Positions 22,301 to 34,092 are shown, numbered from the stretch's first letter. The stretch is 64,000 nt of DNA from Dendrolimus kikuchii (GCA_019925095.2 CM034397.1:7211763-7275762); one strand, 5' to 3'. Made by a program: numbers and translations. The notes: generated by a model from the letters alone, not told the origin.

Positions 22301-23019
22301 AATGATTTGCTGCTCTCTTTTCACCTCTGTTTTCAAAACTAACTAGGAACAAAATGAATGTGTGCGTCGTTGTACAAATACCTCCTACACATGTTTTTAG
22401 ACAATGTAATGTTTATATATAGATTTAATTATTTATCTTTGTTTAGTTTTCCCGTCAGAAGTGTCACAGTATTATGGTAGAATGGATAATTAATTTTGGT
22501 ATATTTTTAACTTACTGTTTATATTTCTGTTCTTTCTAGATCATAAGTATCCATTTATGGTTTAGATTTATTATTCTGTATTATATGGAAATACTGTAGG
22601 ATGCTTTTTAATAGTAATAAAAAAAATCCAGCATGGCTCTACCACGTCAAAAGCTTACAAGTAAACATAGAAAAAAGATGTGTAATCCTAAGACTACAAC
22701 CGCAAATCGATAATGGTTATGTATTCTTAGGGGAGCTAGTAATAATACGATAAGATATTGGATAAGGGTGGATTCACTCGGCTGTCAGATAGCCACCTTC
22801 GTCAAGTGTTTATTGGCTTGATCACTGGCACCCGGACGGAAAACTAAGTGGTTTGCCGCAAGGCGTAGGGTAGGAATCCTCACAAGGCGTTTATCACTTG
22901 TAACTGGAGTTAGTGGGCATTTAGGTATTTGGATTGCTATCATAAAACGTTATTTCATTTTAACTTTATTCGTTTTATGTATGCTGTTTGCTTTGTCAGT
23001 CGTTATTTTCGGGCTAAGA
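22300..23019. other. Mostly unrecognised; small repeat scrap
   Basis: Around 22630 catggctctaccacg recurs in reverse at about 60890. No gene seen. Confidence 0.45.
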
Positions 23020-23245
23020 TATTTTTTATTGCAAAGTTTGGAAACAAGAGGACGGCCCACTTTATGGAAACTGTTTACCGACGTCTATAAACGTTTGTTG
23101 TCGCCAGAGGCGAAGCCAACGTGTTGCAAGGCTTTGTGCTGTGATAGAGGAGATTGAAAAGAAAGGATAGGATGGGATAGAGATGCGGTAAGGGGAAGTG
23201 GGCCATTGGAATTCTCACTCATGGCACGAAATACAATGTGTACTA
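23020..23245 (+). repeat. Family J repeat
   Basis: Begins tttattgcaaagttt, then acggcccactttatgg, gaggcgaagccaacgtgttgc and gtgggccattgg. The head resembles the tail end of family B, so B and J may share a module. Confidence 0.65.
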
Positions 23246-23431
23246 AAACTGCCGTGAACAATGGGTGTACATAAATAATATTTTCGAGTTTAATAAAAAA
23301 TGACTGTAGGACAATAGGTCATTCGTTGCCATCAATGAGCGCCTCCCTCGTTTTCCTGCTAGTAATAGTAAGGTTTCAAACATATTCTAGCTTTATCGCC
23401 GTATCTATGGTGATAAAAGCAATTGGGAAAT

Positions 23432-23900
23432 TTACAGCAACTTGAAAGAGATCTGCGATAGGATTTTTACTACGACGATCACTTGGACTACGAGAACGTT
23501 GTCTGTCCCGGGTGTTGTTCTCCTAGACAGTCCATGAACTTGAAGTTTGGGTTCAGCTGTTTCTCTAATAAGCTTGTCGAAAAATAAACAAGATGCATCA
23601 GTTGATGTAACTTGTAGTGATGACGGTACCAAGTCACGGACGTTATCGGCGAGATCCGTGAGCGTTTCTAATGAATGAGGTTGCCATGCGATGACTGCTT
23701 GTAGGCTGGTCGGCAATCGGCTAGCCCATACAGTTCGAATAAAATCATCCAAATCCAAAAACATCCCTGCCTGCTAGATGGCAGAACAGATTTTTTCAAA
23801 GACTGAAGGCTTTTTGTCACCAAGTTCTTTATGCATTAGAAGTTGTCTTCATTCTTGTTCTTGCGAAGCTGACAGGCGTTTGATTAGCTCAGTTTAAAAA
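23432..23900 (-). pseudogene. LTR-retrotransposon gag fragment, decayed
   Basis: On the minus strand the stretch reads LIKRLSASQEQE, then RQLLMHKELGDKKPS, then IRTVWASRLPTSLQAVIAW and LADNVRDLVP, the capsid-region pattern of Ty3/Gypsy-type gag in arthropods. At least two in-frame stops interrupt it (one after SQEQE, one before the internal Met at 23764), and the zinc knuckle and pol are absent. The longest open part is 110 codons. No LTRs are identified around it, so it is an old fragment rather than an element. Confidence 0.7.
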
Positions 23901-25286
23901 ATTTGTATTTGCCGGTCGCTGCAGGGTTTATAGCGTTATTTGACTTCTGCAGCAAAAGGATATTCAAGTTGCGCCGTGACATAAAAGTATTTGGTATTAT
24001 CGTCTTTAATATCAGAAAGAGCAAAGCTGCCGTTTATACGTGCAACCATATCACTGGTTCGTCAGCCCAAAAGGTTGGAAGTTGTACTCCGACTTATTAT
24101 AAATCGGGAGATTTTATTACCTTATTTTAATTATTTAATTACTATATTGGTAGCCAAATATAAGTAATGATGAGAACTAACCTTCCTTCCGCATTGGCCA
24201 TAATTATTCCTCTAATATATTTTACGTATTTTAAAACCAAACTCTTTAGAGATAAGTCCGGAGTGGCGTGTGGTTTCCTTAAAACCCACGGGGGTTACCC
24301 GGAGGGTTATTTATATAACTGACTAAAGAGAAATTTTGCGGCGTATAGTACAAAAACAGTGAAAGCAGAATAACATTTTAAGATGCCTTTTAATTTGAAC
24401 ATTTTCATTATTATTGTTGGAGAACCTTTTCACATCTACTAATTCTGGTCATAAGACTACTTTGATTTTTAAATACACCAGCGAAAATTTAATTTATCTA
24501 ACAGAATCCTCAGCGATATTATAAGTTTTTGACTGACACCAAATAAGGGAGTGGCCACTGTAAAAGACATTTTTCACCAAATATTAAGATTTCAATATAA
24601 ACAAGCAACTATTCATGCATAAAGACAACTAATATCCCACAGTTATTTTGTTTTCTGGAAATAAAAATGACAGGAAAAAATTATACTTCAATTCCCAGTT
24701 CTTTTTTATGACGAAGAAATGTTTTATCTATACCACACAGGTATGTGTGTGGTGTGAATAAAACATTTTACTCGACTTCAACTCCAGAGGCAAGTGCCTG
24801 AGGTAGTACGGTACTCACACAGAATTCCAGATACTCCTGTAATCACAGGACGCAATGCAGTACCCCACTGAGCCAATACCGGCGACCCTGGTAAATGCAT
24901 ATGGGGCCACCGGCATAAGCTTAGCGCAGGCTAGGCAGGCCTCGTCGCTTGCCAGCATGTAGTATTGAATAGACCCTAATGGACCACTGTCTCTCTGTTC
25001 TTACAGTCATCTTTCATGTTTGGATACTACTGGATGGCATTTAGTAGCAATATATAATTTACAACAATATATAAAAAACGTAAAAATGAGGCAAACGGTC
25101 CCAAAATGCAAGCACGCTTCAATGTTGTATGGCAACGTCAATGCTCAAATGGTACCGTTGCCAGATGACAAAAACAGTGAACATATCATTCTCTCTTACT
25201 ATATTTATTGCCTGCTAATATCAATGCTATATGGTCGTGTTTGGTCTAGTTGACATAAATACTATCTTTATCCTGCTTATATATGC
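23901..25286. other. No recognised content
   Basis: No gene recognised. The open frames at 23903-24130 and 25020-25253 have no family resemblance. Confidence 0.5.
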
Positions 25287-25299
25287 ATGTATTCGCTTA

Positions 25300-25640
25300 A
25301 TTTACAATATGGGAGACGGGATTCCTTGCGTGATAAGTTCAAAGAAATAAATATTATAACGGTGGCTTCACAGTATATTTTTGAAAATTTTCTTTATGGT
25401 ACAAAACTATCTCGGTTTTTCCCAAATTTGGTGATGTACATTGTAAAAATACTAGGAACGAAAGTAAATTAAAAACTTCCACGTGTAGGTACCATAAACA
25501 AAATCCCAAATAAAGTTCAAAAGCTTTTAGAAAACAAGTTTAAAAAATTAGTAAAGCAACGTTTGTGCGAAAAGGCTTATTAAACGATGAAAGATTTTGT
25601 AGACGGCCGCACGGAATTGGAATAATGCGATCACTACCAA
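25300..25640 (+). pseudogene. LINE reverse transcriptase C-terminus, frameshifted
   Basis: The first part reads RRDSLRDKFKEINIITVASQ and YIFENFLY. After a frameshift near 25420 it continues with HCKNTRNESKLK. A second shift then gives INKIPNKVQKLLENKFKKLV and KQRLCEKAY, a stop, then TMKDFVDGRTELE. This order matches the C-terminal region of jockey-superfamily LINE polyproteins. Only the tail remains; the RT core is absent. Confidence 0.7.
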
Positions 25641-27240
25641 GCTCTTTCATTAATTATTCACACAAATTACTTTGCTAAACTTAGCATTGGATCAAAATAT
25701 ATTTTAAAAAAAGGTTTGTAGTTGTTGGGGAGTATAAAAACTAGCTTATTCCGACATAATTTTTACTAAAACCATAGAATACATTTTTTTTAAATGTATC
25801 CATACTTTGTTACCCGGGAATCATATCCTAATTATAGAACAAAATATTCTATTTCACACAAATAACAAAATAAATTTATAGGTACAATTGTTACAAGTAT
25901 ATTAATTAGATGGTCTTATCGTTGAGAGCGACTTCTACCAAATAACTATTGAACAAACAGAAACATGTTAAGTGGTAGGTATGCAAGGCATACATAACAA
26001 TGAAGGAAAGATGTGTTGCTGGGGAGTTTGTTGCGTCGGTTCTTCTCCTTTAACAGTAACTAAAATTGTTTTGGAAGCGGTGGTAGATTCATGACCTTCA
26101 ATAAGTAATCTGTAAGATTACATTTTGAAATAAATACATTCTTTTTCAGTGAAAAACATTTTAATATCAAACTAATTTTATAATATACATTCAGTAATTA
26201 AATCTCTCGTTTGAATTTATACAATTCGAGAGTTCACTTGACAAAATTAATAATATCAGCTTTGTCTTTGGTAAGCCACAGATTTACTGCCTCTTGTCTA
26301 GACGATACTAATATTTATCGTAGAAAGTAGACATATTTTTTGGATTCTATAGCCATTAAAAATCCAAACTCTTATAATGTCATTGTCCGTTTGTCTACGC
26401 ATGTTAAGGTTATTTTTATTAAAAAAATATCCAAATGAAATTTATTAAGATGGTATGTTATATCGCTATTCAGTGCTACAGTGAAATCGCGAATAAACTG
26501 AACATTAGGGGCTCTCGTACTTCTTACCGAGCAGTGCACATAGCATTATGGGTCATATTTAGTAGTGGTTTTTGTTGGCTTTTATTTATGTCAACAGGTG
26601 TGGGATTATTCGTTTCTAGAGTTGTAAAATGTGTGACCCTTCTTTTAACATTTGAATTACGAGATGGAAATCTTTGAAAAGACGACAATTGACTTAAACG
26701 CTTGTTTTTGAGATATAATATTAGAGGTCTGTCAAATCACAAAATCAGTAGATATCAATTACTCTTACAGAACCCTAGGTGGACTGGTACACTTGGTAAA
26801 TTTATTCATTATTTGGAACGTTGTGAAGGAGTACAAAGTAATTAACAAATTGCTTCGTTAGTTGGAAGTTTTAATTTGATGACCGCGACATTCGATTTTG
26901 TGACGCTTTTCGCATTTTGGAACATTTTATTACAAAATTAGGGTGTGCCTGTTTTTGTTATTATAATAATGGCTTTATAAAAGAGAGTTGTTGTAAAATT
27001 AATTATGAATAGCTTTAGCATTTCATCAGATGTTTTTAATTTTGATCTCGAGGGATCTTTCGCAGATGAAAGTTCTTTTATATTAATGAATTTCTTATAA
27101 AAGTAATAAATGCTTATACATATTTAAGTGTAACGTCAAGAACCAACTGGATAAAAAAAACTTTTATTTACATTTTTACCTATAACGCTTATGATGAAAG
27201 AAATGACGATACCAAACGGATGATATACCTAAGTTGATGA
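25641..27240. other. Mostly unrecognised; LINE-tail scraps
   Basis: Scraps of families N (about 25910-25950) and K (about 26020-26140). The frame at 26435-26677 has no recognisable family. Nothing else supportable. Confidence 0.45.
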
Positions 27241-27249
27241 GTATAAAGA

Positions 27250-27345
27250 TATGATGTGATAGCATACACTCATATTATCACGTCTCTTTCCCGTGGGGGT
27301 AGGCAGAGACGATGAATTTTCATTTGTTACGATCTAGACATCTTT
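27250..27345 (+). repeat. LINE 3'-end scrap
   Basis: tatcacgtctctttcccgtg followed by ggggtaggcagagacg is a common lepidopteran LINE or SINE 3' block (family knowledge). Confidence 0.45.
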
Positions 27346-27899
27346 TGCTTCATTTACATTTATTAATCTCTTCATAGATACGTTTATTATAGGTGTTTTT
27401 TTAACTTGTCATTCTATAAGACATCTGCGATTTGATTGTGGTATGTATCGTCGCGGCCTACCAGTACCGAATTCACCACATACATTGTTGCCATATACTT
27501 GTTTTGTCAGTCTGTTTTCATTAAAAACTAAATATGATTAACACCTTTGAAATCAACTGAGATCTAGTATTGTTTATTTTAAAATAATTGTTACAGATAC
27601 AATTTAATATTATTGCATACCTGTGATATATAGTGTATAATGTGGTTATTACAAAGCTCGATAAATAGTCTACATGTGGAAAGCGTTTATTTGCAAAATC
27701 TTTATATAGCGAGTATTATAAACATTTAGAAGAATGCAAATTAAATTATTGAAAGTACACTGTTCTAATACATTGTTTGCAAAAAGCAAAAGCCTTTTTG
27801 CACCGAGTCTTCCTTTTATGTAATATTCTTTTGTTATTTTACCTACACAATATTTGCGTACACATTGTATGTATACAGACCAGTAAAGGTATTCTCTGT

Positions 27900-28290
27900 T
27901 AGAGATCTATACTAATATTATACAGAGGAGATTTGTATTTTTGTATGTTTGTAACGAACAAAATCAAGACTACTGAACCGATTTCAAAAATTATTTCACC
28001 ATTATAATGCTACATTACAGTTATATTTATTACTAGAAAAAATTAGGGATCCCTACTAAAACTTCAATAATGGAACCTAAGGTGTAATAAAAATAGTATT
28101 TGAGTGGGTCCGGAGATAGTTTAGATTCACAATTAGACCCGGTAGGTGGCGCTGGAATTGGATTCTAGATTTTTATTTTTTTCATATATACCAAATTAAC
28201 AATCCAAACCAATAATATATACACAAATATACTAAATAGGTTCCCATTTGATTACGGTTACGCTGAGTGTTAAGGCCTGGTACACTTATA
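27900..28290 (-). repeat. Family O repeat, decayed
   Basis: Reading the minus strand, acctaccgggtctaattgtg type blocks match 52680-52700. The plus strand starts tactaatattatacagagg with ctactgaaccgatttc, an RTE-type terminus. Confidence 0.55.
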
Positions 28291-28294
28291 GTTG

Positions 28295-28560
28295 GGGCAA
28301 ATTCACCTATAAATTGAAAAAATATTGGTACTGAAATCTACAGCCCTGTCGTACGTTGAAAGAACAAGATGGTGTTTCTCCTGTGAAAAAGTGACGTTAA
28401 GTAGAGCGTCTAAAAGTCCAAAGATAAAATGGAGTCGTGGAATCAGGTGGAACAGCTCAACTGCACACTCTCCAAAGTGTATATAATAGATGAGCAGGCA
28501 ACAGGCAAATTTGCTTGCGATAAGAGTGTTGAGATGATAAATCAAATAAGATTTATTTTT
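28295..28560 (+). repeat. Family L LINE-related fragment
   Basis: Blocks cagctcaactgcacactctccaaagtgt match cagctgcacactctccaaaatgtgt at about 50190. Copies also near 34580-34830 and 49925-50245. An open frame on the minus strand is not convincing as a gene. Confidence 0.5.
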
Positions 28561-29658
28561 CATACCAATACACAAAATTAAATTTCTGGTAATTTTCAAA
28601 AAATACTAAAATTTAAAGGAGGTTAAGGCCTCGAGGAAACAACAAACATTTAATCGTATGTTACCGTTTTTAGAATTATCTCTGTCATCTGTCTGAAAGT
28701 TTGTCTCGAATAGGCTACGAAAAGACTTAACAGATATCAATGAAAGATTAAGAGTTAAAACAGGAGTGTTGTCCAAACCTATTTGGACATAAACCTTTTA
28801 TATGACTTTTTTAATTTTAATGTTTTCTTTTTTATTTATTTTTTGTTCATTGTTCCTGTCAATATAGATTCCTAATAATAATATAGTTAACCCGCAGAGG
28901 GGCTTTGTGGCGAAGCCTTAGGTGAAAGCAATACTGCGGGGGCCAAGGGGCCTCCGTGCTTACCTTAGCCAGGCAGAGCGGAGTGGAGATCACTAGAGCC
29001 AAGACTCAAGCTTCAGGGGTGGAAGTAATAAATGGCATAACGTCGAAAGTAGTTTCGGCGAACTTGCAGCCCACCTCTCAACACCCCTTCACCATAACAC
29101 ACAACATGCACGTAAAACACATAACAACAAATAGTACTCACCATCTGCAGCTGCCCGGAACAGGTAGATATCTGAAATAAAAAACAAAAGTTAACATATG
29201 AATAATGGAATGTACGTATATATTGACCAGTAACAGAACCTAGTAATAAAAAGAGTATAAAAATGACACTGTAGTTATATACTATAGTACATCCACTGAC
29301 AGCGTCAGCATAAATAGTAAGATTAGAATATATATTGTATAAGAAAATAGTATAACAAACTACCTCAAATAACTTGTAGCACGTCAGAAAGAAAATAGAT
29401 ATACGAAATTACTATAATAGAAATATAGGTTAAAGCTACTTAAGAAACTGAACAACCAATGTTACAACCATAGAGCCAAACTAATTGGAGTCAAAATTGT
29501 ATATAAAGTCACATAAATAACTTAGAATATAAAACCTGTTAAACTTGATATATATAAAAATTAGGCCATTGAAATTACTGTAAACTAGTATTTAAGAAAT
29601 ATGTAAAATAGAATATAAGAATTTGCACAACATAAGATAATAAATAAAGTAAAACACT

Positions 29659-30557
29659 TTTTTTTTTTTTTGTTTTGAGGCGAGGGAAAATGCTTAACCG
29701 ATTTACGCACAAACTGGGTCGTTGCTAGGGGAACGACACGCGTCGTTCGGGGGCGATAACACTGCAGCAATAGTATGCTCTTAGCAGCGCTCCGTCCGCG
29801 ATCGACGTCACAGAATAGTGTGGAAGACTCCGAGCGTTGCTGCACGGGCGAGCAACCCCAATACCCACTTAAAACCCCCTCCTCCCTGACGACCCTGCGC
29901 TTTGAATGTGTTGGAAAGGCTGAGATTTAGAACATAGTTACGCCCAGCCGATCCAGCGCAATAAAGTGCCTGGAGTGTGCCCTGGGAGAACACACCCCAC
30001 TTTGTTGTGCGGGGGTAGAAGGTCCTTTGCTCTTCCTAGCAAGCTAAAGGCCCCCCGCGGTAAACGGAACCTAACTCAGGGAGGGAAGTAATGCGCGTAC
30101 CTGCCTCTCCGGGTGCCAGCTGAAGGCCGGCGACCTCGAGAAGACGCATTGGCACGCGCTGCAGGACTTCTCTCCCTGTCTCGTTCTGCGGCCTCCTTGA
30201 GTGACATTACTGTCTCGCAAAAAGTAACCGCAGCCCCCCAATTGTCGCTGCTCTGCAGCATGGCCTTGACCAAGTCACAGAGCGAGTCGACTGGACCTAC
30301 GTGCGTCTCAAGTTCGAAACGCTGCGGCGCCCATGCGGCGCACTCGACAAGCGTGTGTAACGCCGTGTCGGGCGCGCCGCACTGGCGGCAGTCCGGGGAA
30401 GGCAAGCAGCCCACAATGCGACACAGATACTTATCGAAACATCCGTGTCCGGTAAGTATCTGTGTCGTCCTGAAGGTCAGGGTGCCGCTGGTGCGGTTGA
30501 CCCATTCCGTCAGCTGTGGCCTGATTGCATCCACCGTGTAGCCGCCATAGGCCGCAG
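29659..30557 (-). mobile_element. R1-like LINE 3' end, 5'-truncated, nested
   Basis: 899 bp in minus orientation: a T run at 29659-29671 (its polyA tail) and a 16-bp duplication aataaagtaaaacact (29643-29658 and 30558-30573). Its coding end lies at 30557-30076. The 3' UTR contains the GC-rich stretch 29680-30075. Confidence 0.88.
30076..30557 (-). CDS. C-terminal end of an R1-clade-like LINE polyprotein (truncated)
   Basis: C-terminal remnant of ORF2 of a site-specific-type LINE. The core reads RTTQILTGHGCFDKYLCRIV, then CRQCGAPDTALHTLVECAAW, the CCHC-like region after the RT domain in R1/TRAS/SART-type elements, followed by ETVMSLKEAAERDRERS and an arginine-rich tail to the stop. It begins where the 5' truncation cuts the element, so no endonuclease or RT remains. 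The first residues of the longer open frame (30558-30600) are host DNA fused by chance. Non-functional. Confidence 0.8.
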
Positions 30558-31263
30558 AATAAAGTAAAACACTGCACCAACCCTTCCCAAACCAAACCAA
30601 CCCAACCCAACTTCCAACACCAACCTACCAGTTTCACTCAAAATTTACCAACTCACGTATCCATACCATTACCCGAACAAAATTCACCATAACATCCATC
30701 CCACCTGCATTCATATACCCCATAAATCCTGCAATAGTTTTGCATGAAAAATTAGTAGCTATATAGATAGGAAAAAAAATAGAAACCTATAGATAGAAAA
30801 TAAAATAAAACGAAAAGAGTACCTCTGTCATGCCCTAAGACGGAGACACCCGGGTCAAAAAAAAAAAAAAAACACCCCTTCACCACTCAAACCCATATTA
30901 TCCCTCGCCAATCTTGGTATTTTTAGGGGCCCATGCAGTGAGTGGTGAGTTACCATCTGCCCATTTTTTCCGTGTTCCTTGAACATTGCAGCGGGCAGAC
31001 GCTATAGTCCCGGATCTGAACTCCACTAACAGTTCATCCCAAAATACCGGTACCTTATGTTCTCATTCCCTACAATAGTCCTACAGTTACCGAGGCTTGC
31101 CCTTGGGTGCAGTTTTGTATGGTGTAGACAGGGACAATCGCCGGTCAGTGCCACGCCACATTTAGATTAAATTTGTCAAGGGGCCTCTACGTGTTGGCCT
31201 TCCCATGGCCCTACGAAAGCCCTCCAAAAGTCCCGGCCATTTTTATGGTCAGTGGTCTGCAGA

Positions 31264-31445
31264 GAACTACATGATGTAGGTATAGGAGGAGGAGGCTGGG
31301 TGAAGGGCCAAATACAGAAGGCAGCACTGTTGGACACGGCACGGATTGTGAGGAGGTTACTGTCTCTGGAGCTCTAACCACCGGTAGTTTGGACCCCAGG
31401 CCCCGCTGCCGGCGAGCTGCTAGGTTTTATATACTGTTTTTAAAA
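31264..31445 (+). pseudogene. Possible LINE C-terminal coding scrap
   Basis: In frame to TAA at 31375-31377 it reads GWVKGQIQKAALLDTARIVR then RLLSLEL, similar to the very end of several lepidopteran LINE polyproteins (alkylated into KALL..TA.IVRR pattern). Directly abuts the family A right end. Short, so uncertain. Confidence 0.4.
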
Positions 31446-31656
31446 ATATCTTGAATGTTTTTTCATTAAAGATTATTGCATATTATTTTTTTTTAATAAA
31501 AAAATATATTTTTATAGCTATTTATATAAAAATGTAAAATTTTTGGACATGAATAAATAATTAATGTAGATATTATACGAAACATTTTTTATTCACTTTA
31601 ATTAATTTATATAATCTAAAACATCAGTTTTTATAATATTTTCTTAAGTTTTCGCG

Positions 31657-31708
31657 ACTTGTATACATAATATAACTACGTTTTAACGGTTTTAAGCGCG
31701 GTAATTCA
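31657..31708 (-). repeat. Family G fragment, inverted, 5' of a Penelope-like relic
   Basis: acttgtat, aactacgttttaacgg and ttttaagcgcggt are the reverse complement of the end of the family G repeat at 32195-32320. It abuts the coding relic head to head. Confidence 0.7.
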
Positions 31709-31935
31709 GTGAACACACACTGGATAAACCCAACCACTACATCAGATTCGATAACCCACAAATCCTCCCGAAAGAGAATCGTTTCATACCTAGAATGATG
31801 CGTGAGGCTATTGAAATAAAAAAACACCCAAATTTCATTAGAGTTGGCAAGTACCAACGGTTTGGGATCCGATCATCAAAACTATTAAGACCCAAACCCA
31901 GAAAAAATCAACTGCCAGACCTCAAGACACTGTAA
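31709..31935 (+). pseudogene. Penelope-like element, C-terminal fragment
   Basis: Reads SEHTLDKPNHYIRFDNPQIL then PKENRFIPRMMREAIEIKKH then PNFI, ending at a stop after LPDLKTL. The block REAIEI.KHPNF is the C-terminal end of the GIY-YIG endonuclease part of Penelope-like elements. The RT and most of the GIY-YIG domain are missing, so it is a 5'-truncated dead copy. It lies between an inverted family G piece on its left and a direct family G copy about 260 bp to its right. Confidence 0.75.
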
Positions 31936-32194
31936 GCTCTTTCTGCGTGCAATGGAACACAAACAACTTGACTGATAATTTATTTTATTTTTCCTTCCAC
32001 CTATTTTAATGTTTGCTGAAGAGTTTCTTGCGCCGCTTCTTCTCTTCAAGCCATAACATGTTGCGAAGCGATGGTAAATTAGATTAGACTCCCATAGAGT
32101 AAATAATAACCATAAACAAAATTAAAACTAAATAATTAAAATGAACAAGTTGGCGGTAGGCTAAATAAAACTTTAACAATACTCGTCTCTGTTT

Positions 32195-32320
32195 TCCGTA
32201 ATCACGGCCACTGAAAAGTGGCCGAAACGTCGAAATAAATAAAATCAAATAAATAACCGCGCTTAAAACCGATAAAACGTAGTTTTATTACATTAGTTTT
32301 TATACAAGTGTCATTTTAAA
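32195..32320 (+). repeat. Family G hairpin repeat, probable Penelope pseudo-LTR part
   Basis: cacggccactgaaaagtggccg forms a stem-loop, followed by aaacgtcg, a short AT-rich stretch and ttaaaaccgataaaacgtag. Copies at 35955-36060 and 58523-58625. Assignment to a Penelope-like element rests on adjacency to coding relics at two loci. Confidence 0.75.
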
Positions 32321-33140
32321 TTTTCGCAAATTTCATCTTGACCGCACGCACGCACAAGAATTTAAATGGATAACGATTATTTTAGCTAAACATTATTTAT
32401 TAATTATACCAACGTGCTGTCATCATAGTAAAATGTAATCTAATTTTTTTGTAGTTGAGTCGTTTCTGGCATCGCGGTAGAAGGGAGATTTGCACTGAAA
32501 GTCAGCGTTGTGTTGGTTAAAATTCCGGCACAGCAATAAGCTAAGGGCAAACCTGAATCGTTGAAAATGCGGCGTACATGTTCTCAAAACTTCCTTCTTT
32601 TTACTATGGTTTGTAATTAAGGTAAGTATGTCTCTATTCCTTCAAATAAAATTTGTAAGTCCAAGTCTGGCTCGAATGAAATAGCACCTAAAGCTAGCTA
32701 ATGATATAAATGGTTAAAATATAAGTAGTTTTAATTATGTCTAACAGACGCAAAAAGTATAGGCTTATTGTAAATGTTTAAAAATGCTTCAGATATTTTA
32801 CGCTGAATTTAATTCTGTATTCATAAGAGCCTGTCTGTCTTAAAAATAATAATGTTAGACAATTTGGTATTCTAATTGGATTTTACTTGTATTTTTGTAA
32901 AATATTTTAGACACTAATGGTTTCATGTTATTCTAAAAACTTCTTTGAGACATTTTTGCAAGAAACATTTTCTATAGTTATGGATTTTTCTGACTCTTGA
33001 ATATTTGAATTTCAAATTAGCAGTCTTTTAGTAAAAATTATACCTACCGATTGTATGAGTAATAATAAAGTAAGAAAAATATAAATTAACCATTCACTAA
33101 TTCATAATCTATTAAATGCGCTTATATTAATCTTATAGAT
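32321..33140. other. No recognised content
   Basis: AT-rich; nothing recognised. Confidence 0.5.
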
Positions 33141-33144
33141 TTTC

Positions 33145-33235
33145 AGAAGAATTCCCGCGGGATTCCCAGGATAAAAAGTAGCACAGAGTTTAAGTCTAAG
33201 AATTTGCTGTCGATCAGCAAAAACCATATCGAAAT
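33145..33235 (-). repeat. Family E fragment
   Basis: cccgcgggattcccaggataaaaag and tttgctgtcgatcagc match copies at 45885-46375 and 62475-63015. Confidence 0.6.
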
Positions 33236-33471
33236 CTTATAGAATTTCAATATCAAAAGTAAACTAAATTGTATATAATGTACATTTAGCTTATTTTACG
33301 GTAAAAGTTTTGACAGAGTTTTTGTTTGGGGTGAGTGAACCGCCAAACATAGAAATTAATTAGAAGTCGATGTTAAAAATTTACAAAAGACTGAAGTTTT
33401 GAATTTAGACTGAAGAAGATTAATTTATAATTAGTTGTCAATATTGTCATTTCGTAGCCCTATTAATATTT

Positions 33472-33602
33472 ATTCGTTTGCCCTACCATTGGTTGAATTT
33501 TGACATAACTTGTCCATACAAGTAATGTTAAATCGGTTAAATTTTGACATAAGCTCCATAGCTTATGTCAAATTTTAACCGCTATTAAGGCAAATGAACA
33601 GT
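33472..33602. repeat. Long palindromic repeat
   Basis: Inner palindrome of 22-bp arms (ggttaaattttgacataagc and its complement, one mismatch) around a 4-base loop at about 33533-33580. The outer arms extend to ttcgtttgcc and ggcaaatgaac with more mismatches. Hairpin MITE-like. Confidence 0.7.
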
Positions 33603-33654
33603 CAGTACGATATAGAAACCTACTATAAGAAGACTTAATTTTCGTGTCTTCTGT

Positions 33655-34092
33655 TATATAAAAATCAATTGCTGTTCGTTAGTCTCGCTAAAACTCGAGA
33701 ACGGCTGGACTGATTTGGCTAATTTTGGTTTTGAATTATTTTTGGAAGTCCAGGGAAGGTTTAAAAGGTGAGAAAATATGAAACAATGCTTGGAATATAG
33801 TAAAAACAACAATTTCGCTTTCCCTTAGAAACTATTCCTGTCGGTCAAACATTTGATGTCCGTGCCGTCGTTTAAAAATCAATTAAACTTAGAAGTTGTT
33901 CAGAAATCAAGTTAAATTTAAAAGTGAAGTATTTATTCAATTTTTTTTTTGTTTTGAATGTCAAACATTTGATGTTCGTCCCGGTTAAGTTTTGATCACA
34001 TTTTTTACTAAAGTTGAAACATTCTGCAATTATCATTCAGCTTTTTATTTATTGATTCTGAGGCGGTACGAAGTTTGCCGAGTCAACTAGTT
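33655..34092 (-). repeat. Family D repeat (RTE-like tail)
   Basis: On the minus strand it begins tgactcggcaaacttcgtac and ends in aacgaacagcaattg; same family as 51740-52098 on the plus strand. Confidence 0.75.

Larger units (their letters stand above)
29095..30870 (+). mobile_element. PolyA-tailed retroelement inserted in family A
   Basis: Ends in a run of about 16 A at 30857-30872 and is flanked by the 15-bp duplication, so it integrated by target-primed reverse transcription in plus orientation. Net of its own insert it is about 0.86 kb and non-coding. It contains a run of accaacccaaacc-type repeats near 30580-30625. Family unknown. Confidence 0.8.
28885..31264 (+). repeat. Family A repeat split by nested insertions
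   Basis: The left part (28885-29094, from taacccgcagaggggctttg) and right part (30871-31264) together give one family A copy. Between them lies a 1.78-kb insertion flanked by a 15-bp duplication aacaccccttcacca (29080-29094 and 30871-30885). Confidence 0.85.

Noticed and set aside
30113..30541. 142-codon plus-strand frame
   Set aside because: Antisense shadow of the R1-like LINE coding end.
31624..31857. 77-codon minus-strand frame
   Set aside because: Antisense to the Penelope-like relic, whose plus-strand reading is clearly the meaningful one.
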